Origin: an uncultured Draconibacterium sp.
Lineage (GTDB): Bacteria; Bacteroidota; Bacteroidia; Bacteroidales; Prolixibacteraceae
Length of the DNA: 64,000 nt
Reading direction: 5' to 3'
Assembly (NCBI GenBank): GCA_947492175.1
Contig: CANLMQ010000016.1
Span: forward strand, 1-64,000
This document shows, piece after piece, positions 16,863 to 24,195 of the stretch (positions are counted from its first letter, which is position 1; every line of letters begins with the position of its first letter). Below the pieces are notes generated by a model, which was not told the DNA's origin, made no database searches, and worked only from the letters and a program-made list of their open reading frames with translations. The position numbers and the translations under genes were made by a program.

Positions 16863-16958
16863 GATTAACTTTTTATTTATAATAATCAATTAAATTTTCT
16901 TTTTAACTGATTTATTCCTAGTTGGAAAAAATACTAGGATTAATCCAACAATACCTGT

Positions 16959-16996
16959 TTTGGAGCTGAGGCACAGGCAGTAAAAAAAGCACCAGC
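16959..16996 (+). repeat. Dispersed short intergenic repeat, copy C
   Basis: TTTGGAGCTGAGGCACAGGCAG then AAGCACCAGC, sharing the CTGAGGCACAG core with copy A. Confidence 0.45.
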
Positions 16997-17045
16997 GATG
17001 ATTGAGTCAAAAACAGCCATGCCATATACCACACTTGTGTGCTGC

Positions 17046-17759
17046 CTATTCTATTTCTCGTTCAATTATTGGTGTAATTACATCTTTCCACTTACTATAG
17101 CCAAGGCCAGTTAAGTGTATTCCATCAAATGAATATTCTGCTTTTAGCATCTCATTGTCAGAAAGTGATAGATTTAAATCCACAAATTCAATTTCCTGGT
17201 TAATGCACATTTTTTTTATGTCCGTATTGGCTTGTTTTATCGATTTGTTAAACTCAATATAATTTTGGTATGTGTCTGCAACATAAAGGATTGAGAAAAT
17301 TATTGGTTTAACCTCGTTTTGTTTCAGAATACCAGATAATTTTTCCAGGTTGAATGCAATCGTATCATAATGTACTCCTATAGCTATATCATTTACTCCT
17401 CCCATAATAAAACATAATTTTGGCGAAGCGTTTAATACATAAGTCAGTCTATTTAGCATTCCTTTAGTAGTATCACTTCTAACTCCTCTGTTAATAATAT
17501 CTGTTCTGTTTAGCAATTCATTCCAGTCGACACGGTATATTATTGAATTCCCTAACATTACAATATTTCCTTTTTTATTGTAATATTCGTAAAGAGACAT
17601 TTCTTGTCTATATTTCCAATTATTAGAATAGGTAAATTCTTTAACTTCTTCAGTTTTAAACTTCCTAAAAATCCTTGTTGGATAATTTCCCTTAATGGAA
17701 ATGAAAATTAATCCAATAAAAAGTATAACATTAATTATTATTAAGTTTTTTTTTGTCAT
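17046..17759 (-). CDS. SGNH/GDSL-family hydrolase with N-terminal membrane anchor
   Basis: A 237-residue esterase-type protein with a hydrophobic N-terminal segment (LIIINVILFIGLIFISI). The four SGNH blocks are present: Ser72 in MLGNSI (block I), Gly92 in NRGVRSDT (II), Asn123 in GGVND (III), and Asp212 and His215 in DGIHL (V). The family removes acetyl or other acyl groups from glycans or lipids. The upstream gap contains what may be a decayed gene, and the downstream neighbour on the same strand is the alpha/alpha-barrel protein. The substrate is not predictable. Confidence 0.85.
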   Translation of the reverse strand: MTKKNLIIINVILFIGLIFISIKGNYPTRIFRKFKTEEVKEFTYSNNWKYRQEMSLYEYYNKKGNIVMLGNSIIYRVDWNELLNRTDIINRGVRSDTTKGMLNRLTYVLNASPKLCFIMGGVNDIAIGVHYDTIAFNLEKLSGILKQNEVKPIIFSILYVADTYQNYIEFNKSIKQANTDIKKMCINQEIEFVDLNLSLSDNEMLKAEYSFDGIHLTGLGYSKWKDVITPIIEREIE

Positions 17760-17763
17760 TTGT

Positions 17764-17975
17764 TTATTCTTTTAAGTTGTATGTAACGGTTGCTTGCAGG
17801 TAGTCGTTGCGGATTTGGAAGAGCATCAGCGTTTGATAGGACATGATGTTCAACAAAAAGAGCAGAAACAATGCATCTCTCGAATCCCTGTAATGCAATC
17901 TATAATATCTTTATTCAATTCTTTTATTAAATCGTTTAGTTCCAGATCCTTATATAGGCAATTCCAAGATTCCAC
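17764..17975 (-). pseudogene. Possible decayed coding remnant in two frames
   Basis: On the minus strand one frame reads ...SYQTLMLFQIRNDYLQATVTYNLKE and stops at 17764, just 5 bp before the SGNH start codon. An overlapping frame (17850-17975) reads LYKDLELNDLIKELNKDII before its stop. Both look protein-like, neither has a start codon in a sensible place, and a frameshift between them would be needed. No family was identified. This may be the 3' remnant of a lost gene, or chance. Confidence 0.2.
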
Positions 17976-18129
17976 TCAAAATGTGAAATTATGACTTAAT
18001 TCAGTGTAAGTATTTTGTACCTTATCTATCTCTACAGTAGTTTGAGGATTTACTTTCTTTTTATTTGTGAGGCTATTTTTTTATATGAGTTATATTGATA
18101 AATAATCTGGACAGAAGATGTCTATTATC

Positions 18130-18225
18130 ATGAATAAAAGCTTCCTAAAAAAGGGGATTTCGCTTATGAATAATTATCTGCTGGGCAAAAGATTATGTTT
18201 TGGGAGTAATGCCTGGCAATTATAA
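18130..18225 (+). other. Orphan small ORF before a terminator, uncertain
   Basis: The 700-bp gap between the SGNH gene and eno contains a 31-codon ATG frame (starting MNKSFLKKGISLMNNYLLGK) that ends 15 bp before a GC-rich hairpin. It could be a micropeptide or part of a small RNA. There is no homology or ribosome-site evidence. I see nothing else between 17976 and 18130. Confidence 0.2.
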
Positions 18226-18240
18226 AATTTCATTTATATA

Positions 18241-18270
18241 GGGCAGCTCTTGTTTTGGGGCTGCCCTTTT
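18241..18270 (+). terminator. GC-rich hairpin with T-run, intrinsic terminator
   Basis: GGGCAGC (18241-18247) pairs with GCTGCCC (18260-18266), followed by TTTT. No recognised plus-strand gene precedes it, so it may end the small transcript noted just upstream. Confidence 0.6.
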
Positions 18271-18330
18271 GGCTGAAAGTTTGTTTGAGTTTAGTGTTCA
18301 GTGTTCAGTAGCAGTTTCCGGTATATAATG

Positions 18331-18368
18331 ACACAAAAAAAACCGCCTTTTTATAGAAAAGCGGTTTT
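18331..18368 (-). terminator. Intrinsic terminator of eno
   Basis: AAAACCGC (18339-18346) pairs with GCGGTTTT (18361-18368). Read on the minus strand, the stem is followed by eight T residues. It lies about 90 bp after the eno stop codon. Confidence 0.8.
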
Positions 18369-18457
18369 AATATCGTGAGAGGGGAAGCTTTTTGCTTCCG
18401 TTTGTTAATGCATTTGGAATACTAATTTGTTACCAAACAGATGCATTTTCTCTTATT

Positions 18458-19756
18458 TTATTTCTTATAAACCTTTTTATATCCATAAATGGCACTTGCT
18501 CCCAGTTCTTCTTCGATGCGAAGAAGCTGGTTGTATTTTGCCATACGGTCGGAGCGGCTTAACGAACCCGTTTTAATCTGACCTGAATTAGTCGCTACTG
18601 CAATATCGGCAATGGTAGCATCTTCGGTTTCGCCCGAGCGGTGCGAAGTTACTGAAGTATAACCTGCGCGGTGTGCCATTTCAATAGCATCCAGGGTTTC
18701 TGTTAAAGTTCCAATCTGGTTTACTTTAATAAGAATTGAGTTGGCAGCGTTTAGCTCTATTCCTTTCTGCAGGTATTCAACGTTTGTAACAAAAAGGTCG
18801 TCGCCAACCAACTGGCATTTGTCGCCAATGGCAGCGTTTAGTTTTACCCAGCCATCCCAGTCGCCTTCGTCCATACCATCTTCAATTGAATCGATAGGGT
18901 ATTTGGCAACCAATTTGGCTAAATAAGCGGCTTGTTCGTCGGCATTACGTTTGGCTCCGTTTGGCTCGAAAATGCTGTAGTCGTAAACGCCATCTTTGTA
19001 AAATTCCGATGAAGCACAATCCATAGCAATCGAAACATCGCCACCGTTTTCGGCACGTCCGGGCTTGTAACCGGCATTTTTAATGGCTGTTAAAATCGAC
19101 TCAATCGCTTCTTCGGTTCCACCTAACATCGGAGCAAAACCACCTTCGTCGCCAACTGCCGTAGAAAGACCTTTCCCTTTTAATACTTTTGCCAGTGCAT
19201 GGAAAACTTCAGCACCCATGCGTAATCCTTCGCGGAACGAAGGAGCTCCAATCGGGCGAATCATAAATTCCTGGAAAGCAATTGTTGCATCGGAGTGCGA
19301 TCCTCCGTTAATAATGTTCATCATAGGTACCGGAAGTGTTTTTGCATTGGCCCCGCCAATATACCGGTACAAAGGAAGTTCGGAATACTCGGCGGCAGCT
19401 TTTGCAACAGCCAAAGAAACACCTAACATGGCGTTTGCACCTAAATTCGATTTTGTTTTGGTACCGTCCAGTTCAAGTAATTTACTGTCGACAGCTACCT
19501 GGTCGGTAGCATCCATTCCTATAATTTCTTTGGCAATAACTGAATTTACATTTTCCACCGCTTTTAAACAACCTTTGCCCAGGTAGCGGGCTTTATCGCC
19601 GTCGCGCAATTCGAGTGCTTCGTTTTCGCCGGTAGATGCTCCAGACGGAACAGCTGCACGGCCAAATGCACCACTTTCTAAAAGAACTTCAACTTCTAAA
19701 GTTGGGTTACCACGAGAATCTAAAATCTCTCTTGCTTTTACGTCGCTAATCAACAT
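18458..19756 (-). CDS. eno: Enolase (phosphopyruvate hydratase)
   Basis: Glycolytic enzyme interconverting 2-phosphoglycerate and phosphoenolpyruvate. The 432-residue length is standard. Family segments are all visible: AREILDSRGNPTLEVEV at the N-terminus, VGDEGGFAP, SIEDGMDEGDWDGW with metal-binding Glu/Asp, GDDLFVTN, KVNQIGTLTE with the catalytic Lys, and SHRSGETED near the C-terminus. The gene stands alone with a strong terminator downstream. The 385-bp gap upstream (19757-20141) holds only a small palindrome around 19829-19843 and no gene I can support. Confidence 0.97.
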   Translation of the reverse strand: MLISDVKAREILDSRGNPTLEVEVLLESGAFGRAAVPSGASTGENEALELRDGDKARYLGKGCLKAVENVNSVIAKEIIGMDATDQVAVDSKLLELDGTKTKSNLGANAMLGVSLAVAKAAAEYSELPLYRYIGGANAKTLPVPMMNIINGGSHSDATIAFQEFMIRPIGAPSFREGLRMGAEVFHALAKVLKGKGLSTAVGDEGGFAPMLGGTEEAIESILTAIKNAGYKPGRAENGGDVSIAMDCASSEFYKDGVYDYSIFEPNGAKRNADEQAAYLAKLVAKYPIDSIEDGMDEGDWDGWVKLNAAIGDKCQLVGDDLFVTNVEYLQKGIELNAANSILIKVNQIGTLTETLDAIEMAHRAGYTSVTSHRSGETEDATIADIAVATNSGQIKTGSLSRSDRMAKYNQLLRIEEELGASAIYGYKKVYKK

Positions 19757-20141
19757 GTTAGTAATTTTATTATTTGTTTAACTTACTTATGTACGTTATA
19801 ATTTTCTGAAAGGTAAACGCAGTGCCCTCTAAATTGTTTCAACAATTGGGTAAGATTAATGGATAATTAACTCTGGATATAGTCGCTGGTTTACAAAGTT
19901 TGTAAGTTACTAATTTTTACGCCGAATTGCAATGTTACAAGCAGTTGGTATAGCATTTGATCTTTATCGGGTGTAGTATTAAACCAAGCCTAAGTAACCC
20001 GAATGAAAGTTAAGAAAGGTGTTGATTGTAATGGCTTTACAACTTTTTACCGGGGGCCGGTTTTTGAAAAATACCTTGTACTTTATTTTAATTACTTCTT
20101 TTCAGATAAGCATTATTCTTACGGAAAGAAGCTTGCATTAC

Positions 20142-20603
20142 TTAAATTTTATGATCTTCTCGTAAAATGTCAAAAACAAGTCCGGTTGCATCGCCAACAA
20201 CCTGCCGGCAAATCAGCTTATGGTGTTTTCTGTCTTTTACCTGTTGCTCTGATGCATGTTTAATTAAGAGCTGCCTGCAGTTTGATGTACCATGAACTTC
20301 TGTTACCAGTTTGTTTAATTCGCGTACCTTTTTGTAGCTGTGTAGTTTGGTGTCCATGTCTTTAGGGTCTTCGTTCCCGAAAGCCAGTCCTAAAACCATA
20401 AAACCTCCGGTTACAGCACCGCAAGTTTCGCGCAGGCGTCCCATTCCCCCCCCAAAAGTTGAAGCGATTCGTTTTGCTGTGGTTTTATCAAGCTTAAAAT
20501 GGTCGGAAAAAGCAAGCAGTACCGATTGAGAACAGGCATAACCTTCATCAAAAAGTTTTTGTGAGTTTAAAACATATGTTTTTTTCAGGTCGTCTTTTTT
20601 CAT
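20142..20603 (-). CDS. C_GCAxxG_C_C family protein
   Basis: The start is placed at the ATG at 20603 (153 residues), because the open frame extends 25 codons further upstream through a segment unlike the family. The Cys pattern that defines the family is present: Cys24 in GYACSQSV, Cys61 in CGAVTGG, Cys109 in NCRQLL and Cys132 in ICRQVV. Gly-rich FGGGMGR precedes the second Cys. These small cytoplasmic proteins are thought to bind a metal or act in redox chemistry, but the function is not established. No neighbour is close enough for an operon. Confidence 0.85.
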   Translation of the reverse strand: MKKDDLKKTYVLNSQKLFDEGYACSQSVLLAFSDHFKLDKTTAKRIASTFGGGMGRLRETCGAVTGGFMVLGLAFGNEDPKDMDTKLHSYKKVRELNKLVTEVHGTSNCRQLLIKHASEQQVKDRKHHKLICRQVVGDATGLVFDILREDHKI

Positions 20604-20710
20604 GGCTGCAAAGGTATTAAAATCAAAAAATACACAAAGTTTTTTAACGAATCCTTTGATTTGTTTGTTGAGCTTCAATTTTCAAATGCGCATTTCATAA
20701 AAAGAAATAT

Positions 20711-20878
20711 GTAATACCAATATTATCCTAAACTGAGCCTTATAATTTCATTTCTTTGAATTTATGCAGCGTTACAAAAATTCAACAGAACGTAGGCTAT
20801 GCTTCATTTTTGTGCCTTGCCTAAATCCAAATATTCTAAAATTATTTAAGGCTCACATTGAAATAAAATTGGTATTAC
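20711..20878. mobile_element. MITE-like palindromic element, 168 bp
   Basis: The two ends are inverted repeats: GTAATACCAAT at 20711-20721 and ATTGGTATTAC at 20868-20878 match exactly, and the similarity extends inwards (26 of the first 32 positions), including GAGCCTTA on both sides. The similarity goes on to the centre, where ACAAAAAT faces ATTTTTGT, so the whole element folds into one long imperfect hairpin. It encodes nothing. No clear target-site duplication is seen. Size, terminal inverted repeats and absence of a gene fit a miniature inverted-repeat transposable element. Confidence 0.65.
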
Positions 20879-20948
20879 TAAAATCGTTTTTGGAATTATA
20901 TTCTGAATTGGCTATGGAATAGTATGGTCAGTATATTCGAATAGTTTT

Positions 20949-21018
20949 ATCAAGACAATATTTATATCGAGACGAAAATTAAATTTCATCAAGACAAAAA
21001 TTTCGTTACGTCAAGACA
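20949..21018. promoter_or_regulatory. Four spaced TCAAGACA-like direct repeats
   Basis: TCAAGACA, TCGAGACG, TCAAGACA and TCAAGACA begin at 20950, 20967, 20989 and 21011 (spacings 17, 22 and 22). Two-turn spacing suggests a regulator binding one face of the DNA. The nearest gene start on a matching strand is the C_GCAxxG_C_C gene, more than 340 bp away, so the target is unclear. Confidence 0.3.
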
Positions 21019-21095
21019 AACCGAAGGAAACCCTGATTGTTTCCTTTGAAAATGCAAAGGAAGTTGGGGCAATTTTCTTCATGTATTAGTGGAAA

Positions 21096-21130
21096 CAAAA
21101 AGCCCTGCCGGAAAATACCAGCAGGACTTG
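21096..21130 (-). terminator. Intrinsic terminator after the GGGtGRT gene
   Basis: AGCCCTGCCGG and CCAGCAGGACT form a stem with a 6-base loop. On the minus strand the hairpin is followed by a run of T. It lies 33 bp after the stop codon of the gene at 21163. Confidence 0.85.
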
Positions 21131-21162
21131 AAATATTTCGATTAACTGTAAATCAGAAATAA

Positions 21163-22155
21163 TTAGGCTTGTGAAACTGCTACAGCAACTGCAACCGATG
21201 CACCTACCATTGGGTTGTTACCCATTCCGATCAATCCCATCATCTCAACGTGAGCAGGAACTGAAGAAGAACCGGCGAATTGAGCATCAGAGTGCATACG
21301 TCCCATGGTGTCAGTCATACCGTAAGAAGCAGGACCGGCAGCCATGTTGTCTGGGTGAAGCGTACGACCTGTACCACCACCAGAAGCAACAGAGAAGTAT
21401 TTTTTACCTTGCTCAACACATTCTTTTTTGTATGTACCTGCAACCGGGTGCTGGAAACGAGTTGGGTTAGTTGAGTTACCTGTAATAGATACATCAACAC
21501 CTTCTTTATGAAGAATAGCAACACCTTCGCGTACATCGTCGGCACCGTAACAATTTACTTCACCACGCAATCCTTCAGAGTAACGTTTACGGCTTACTTC
21601 TTTTACTTCGCCAGTGTTATAATCAAACTGAGTCTGAACGTAAGTAAAACCATTGATACGTGAAATAATTTTAGCAGCATCTTTACCTAATCCGTTAAGG
21701 ATAACACGTAAAGGCTCTTTACGAACACGGTTTGCAAAGTTGGCAATTTTAATTGCACCTTCGGCAGCAGCGAATGATTCGTGACCTGCCAAAAGAGCGA
21801 AACATTTAGTTTCTTCGCGCAACAACATTGCAGCAAGGTTACCATGACCGATACCTACTTTTCTGTCGTCAGCAACCGATCCTGGAATACAGAAAGCCTG
21901 TAAACCTTCACCTAAAGTTGCAGCAATATCAGAAGCCACAGTCTGGCCTTTTTTAATGGCAATTGCAGCACCCACAATATAAGCCCACATTGCATTCTCG
22001 AATGCAATTGGCTGAGTATCTTTTACAATTTGGTATACATCTACACCTTTGTCGTCGCAAATTTGTTTTGCTTCTTCTACCGAAGCAATTCCATATGAAT
22101 TTAATACAGCTTCAATCTGCTTAATTCTTCTGTCGTAACTTTCAAATAATGGCAT
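21163..22155 (-). CDS. GGGtGRT family protein
   Basis: A 330-residue cytoplasmic protein named for its signature, seen here as ASGGGTGRTLHPDNM (about residues 253-267). Other conserved parts are the N-terminal RRIKQIEAVLNSYGI, the Gly/Ala-rich GIGHGNLAAMLL and the C-terminal GLIGMGNNPMVGASVAVAVAV. The function is unknown. The gene lies 12 bp after a NifU/IscU-like scaffold gene, a pairing I recall from anaerobes, which suggests a shared metal- or sulfur-related role. A clear terminator follows, so the two genes form a compact bicistronic unit. Confidence 0.9.
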   Translation of the reverse strand: MPLFESYDRRIKQIEAVLNSYGIASVEEAKQICDDKGVDVYQIVKDTQPIAFENAMWAYIVGAAIAIKKGQTVASDIAATLGEGLQAFCIPGSVADDRKVGIGHGNLAAMLLREETKCFALLAGHESFAAAEGAIKIANFANRVRKEPLRVILNGLGKDAAKIISRINGFTYVQTQFDYNTGEVKEVSRKRYSEGLRGEVNCYGADDVREGVAILHKEGVDVSITGNSTNPTRFQHPVAGTYKKECVEQGKKYFSVASGGGTGRTLHPDNMAAGPASYGMTDTMGRMHSDAQFAGSSSVPAHVEMMGLIGMGNNPMVGASVAVAVAVSQA

Positions 22156-22167
22156 AATAAATTCCTC

Positions 22168-22860
22168 CTATTCTTTACGTGGGTCAATGGTTTTTACAGC
22201 ATCAGCAAATCTTCCGTAAGTACCGGTAGCTTCTTTAAGCGCTTCGTTTGCATCTTTACCCGATTTAATCATGTCCATCATTCTTCCAAGCTGAACAAAC
22301 TCGTAACCAATAATTTCGTCGTCAGCATCTAAACCAATTTTAGATACATAACCTTCAGCAACTTCAAGGTAACGAGGGCCTTTAGCCGAAGTTCCGTAAA
22401 GTGTACCAGTTACACCACGTAAACCTTTACCTAAATCTTCAAGTCCTGCACCAATTGGAAGTCCACCTTCAGAGAAAGCAGTCTGTGAACGACCGTAAAC
22501 AATTTGAAGGAACAACTCGCGCATTGCAGTGTTAATTGCATCGCAAACAAGGTCGGTATTCAATGCTTCCAGAATTGTTTTTCCGGGAAGAATCTCAGAA
22601 GCCATTGCAGCTGAATGAGTCATACCGGTACAACCGATAGTTTCAATCAATGCTTCTTCAATAATACCTTCTTTAACATTCAATGTTAATTTACAAGCAC
22701 CCTGTTGTGGGGCACACCAACCAACACCGTGGGTTAAACCCGAAATGTCTGAAACTTCTTTGGCTTTAGTCCATTTTCCTTCCTGAGGAATTGGAGCCGG
22801 GCCATGATTTGCTCCCTGAGCAACGCAAATCATACCTGCAACTTCGTGTGTAAAACTCAT
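22168..22860 (-). CDS. NifU/IscU-like iron-sulfur scaffold-related protein
   Basis: A 230-residue cytoplasmic protein resembling the IscU scaffold fold. Cysteines are at 12, 49, 56, 77 and 106, and Cys49 (GVGWCAP), Cys77 (IGCTGMTHSA) and Cys106 (DLVCDAI) fall in segments like the three cluster ligands of IscU. The N-terminal extension (MICVAQGANHGPAPIPQEGKW) and a C-terminal extra domain after residue 125 are not in ordinary IscU. It is first in a two-gene unit with GGGtGRT, 12 bp apart. The upstream 320-bp gap (22861-23180) shows no gene. Confidence 0.8.
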   Translation of the reverse strand: MSFTHEVAGMICVAQGANHGPAPIPQEGKWTKAKEVSDISGLTHGVGWCAPQQGACKLTLNVKEGIIEEALIETIGCTGMTHSAAMASEILPGKTILEALNTDLVCDAINTAMRELFLQIVYGRSQTAFSEGGLPIGAGLEDLGKGLRGVTGTLYGTSAKGPRYLEVAEGYVSKIGLDADDEIIGYEFVQLGRMMDMIKSGKDANEALKEATGTYGRFADAVKTIDPRKE

Positions 22861-23180
22861 ATTCTAATAATTATATTTGATTTCGTTGTTGAAACAGTCT
22901 GACATTATTGTGTTTTCTGTTACAAGCAGTCGTTCTGTTTTAACGCGGCGTGAAAATATAAAATATTAGGTCATTTCGGTTTGCAGAATAGCTTATTCAA
23001 AGCCGTAAAAACTTTATTAACGTTAAGTTAAACTATTGAAATAAAGTACTTTGAGGTCTTTTTATTGATCACGGCCCATAATTCATTGATCTTCATTGAC
23101 AGAATTGCTTCCGGCTATACTTTTCAGAATAGTATGCTGAATCGGAATTAAGTAAATACTGTGTTTTTGCGAATCGCTTT

Positions 23181-23549
23181 TTAGGTGTAGGTTTCCTGGT
23201 ATTTATCTCCTTTTTTGTAACGTACCACGCTTAATTCCTGGAAAGTTATTAAACCCCCTTTTTTACTTTTATCGAGAAGTTTGTTCACGGCAGGAACAAA
23301 TTCATCCAGTCTTTCCACGTTATCTACTATTTCAATAATTACAGGCAAGTCGCTTGATAAGGCAAAAATTTTCATGGTATGAATGGAATGACTGGCTCCA
23401 AACGACATAAGTCCTTTGTATACTGTAGCTCCTGCCAATCCCTGGTTTCTTGCTTCAAAAACAATTTCTTCAAACAAAAGGCGGCCATTTATTTTATCGC
23501 CTTCGCCTACATATATTTTTAGTATCCCATTTTTTTCTGAAGTTTTCAT
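23181..23549 (-). CDS. DUF190 protein (PII-like), fluoride-associated
   Basis: A 122-residue cytoplasmic protein of the DUF190 family, small alpha/beta proteins related in fold to PII signal proteins. Typical parts are LKIYVGEGDKINGRLLFEEIV, GLAGATVYKGLMSFGASH and the DLPVIIEIVDN strand. It lies downstream of crcB on the same strand (about 150 bp), a pairing seen in many genomes, where DUF190 is thought to act with or regulate the fluoride channel. The role is by association only. Confidence 0.88.
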   Translation of the reverse strand: MKTSEKNGILKIYVGEGDKINGRLLFEEIVFEARNQGLAGATVYKGLMSFGASHSIHTMKIFALSSDLPVIIEIVDNVERLDEFVPAVNKLLDKSKKGGLITFQELSVVRYKKGDKYQETYT

Positions 23550-23702
23550 TGTATTGGTCTTTAATGATGGTTTAATATTTCTATTATTTACACGAAATTT
23601 GTAAGAATTGGTTTCAGATAGAATGGTAATTTAATACTGCCTTTGAACAAATCTGTAAAATGATAGCTGAAAGGCTGAGATAGTCAACTTTTAGAATTTT
23701 CT

Positions 23703-24086
23703 TTATTGAAGAATTGCCCGAACCAGAATCATTCCTAAATAAACCGCAAGCAAGCCAAAAAACAAACTGCCCCCAATGTTCCAGATAAATTGTCCGTAAG
23801 CCTGATCCTTTAACATGTTTAAGTTATTATATGCAAACGAAGAAAATGTTGTAAATCCCCCGCAAACGCCAACGGCCAGAAACATACGCCATTCGGCCCC
23901 AAGAAGATTTCCTTTTTGAGCCAGGGCAAATACAATTCCAATAATAAAACTTCCGGCAATATTGGCCACAAAAGTTCCCCATGGGAAAGTGGAAGACATG
24001 CCTTTTTCAACAAAAATTTGTACAAGATAACGCATAGCACTTCCCAAAAATCCTCCTGCACCCACAATTAAAATTGTTCTTAGCAT
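23703..24086 (-). CDS. crcB: Fluoride efflux channel CrcB/Fluc
   Basis: An inner-membrane fluoride channel of four transmembrane helices that lowers cytoplasmic fluoride as a dual-topology dimer. The start is the ATG at 24086 (127 residues); a TTG three codons further up is less likely. Family motifs are GGFLGSAMRY in helix 1, GTFVANIAGSFIIG in helix 2, and GVCGGFTTFSSFAYN in the break of helix 3. The DUF190 gene follows. No fluoride riboswitch-like motif is visible in the 110 bp before the start. Confidence 0.94.
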   Translation of the reverse strand: MLRTILIVGAGGFLGSAMRYLVQIFVEKGMSSTFPWGTFVANIAGSFIIGIVFALAQKGNLLGAEWRMFLAVGVCGGFTTFSSFAYNNLNMLKDQAYGQFIWNIGGSLFFGLLAVYLGMILVRAILQ

Positions 24087-24166
24087 TATTTTCAATTTAA
24101 GATATTACGAAATGGCAACTGTTTGTTAAATTTTTAACGATCTTTTCCAGAAGCACCAACAATCTG

Positions 24167-24190
24167 TTACTTTTAAAGTATCAAAAGTAA
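24167..24190. promoter_or_regulatory. 8-bp inverted repeat before the PBP4-like gene
   Basis: TTACTTTT (24167-24174) and AAAAGTAA (24183-24190) are perfect inverted repeats with an 8-bp spacer, ending 5 bp before the start codon at 24196. It could be an operator or a short 5' leader hairpin covering the start region. Confidence 0.35.
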
Positions 24191-24195
24191 TAAAA

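Noticed and set aside
17794..17994. 66-residue plus-strand ORF
   Set aside because: The protein-like signal in this interval lies on the opposite strand in two frames.
20003..20263. 86-residue plus-strand ORF
   Set aside because: Its second half is antisense to the C_GCAxxG_C_C gene and the first half shows no recognisable protein pattern.
24087..24195. Fluoride riboswitch before crcB
   Set aside because: No GGNGATGG-like core or matching stem can be seen.
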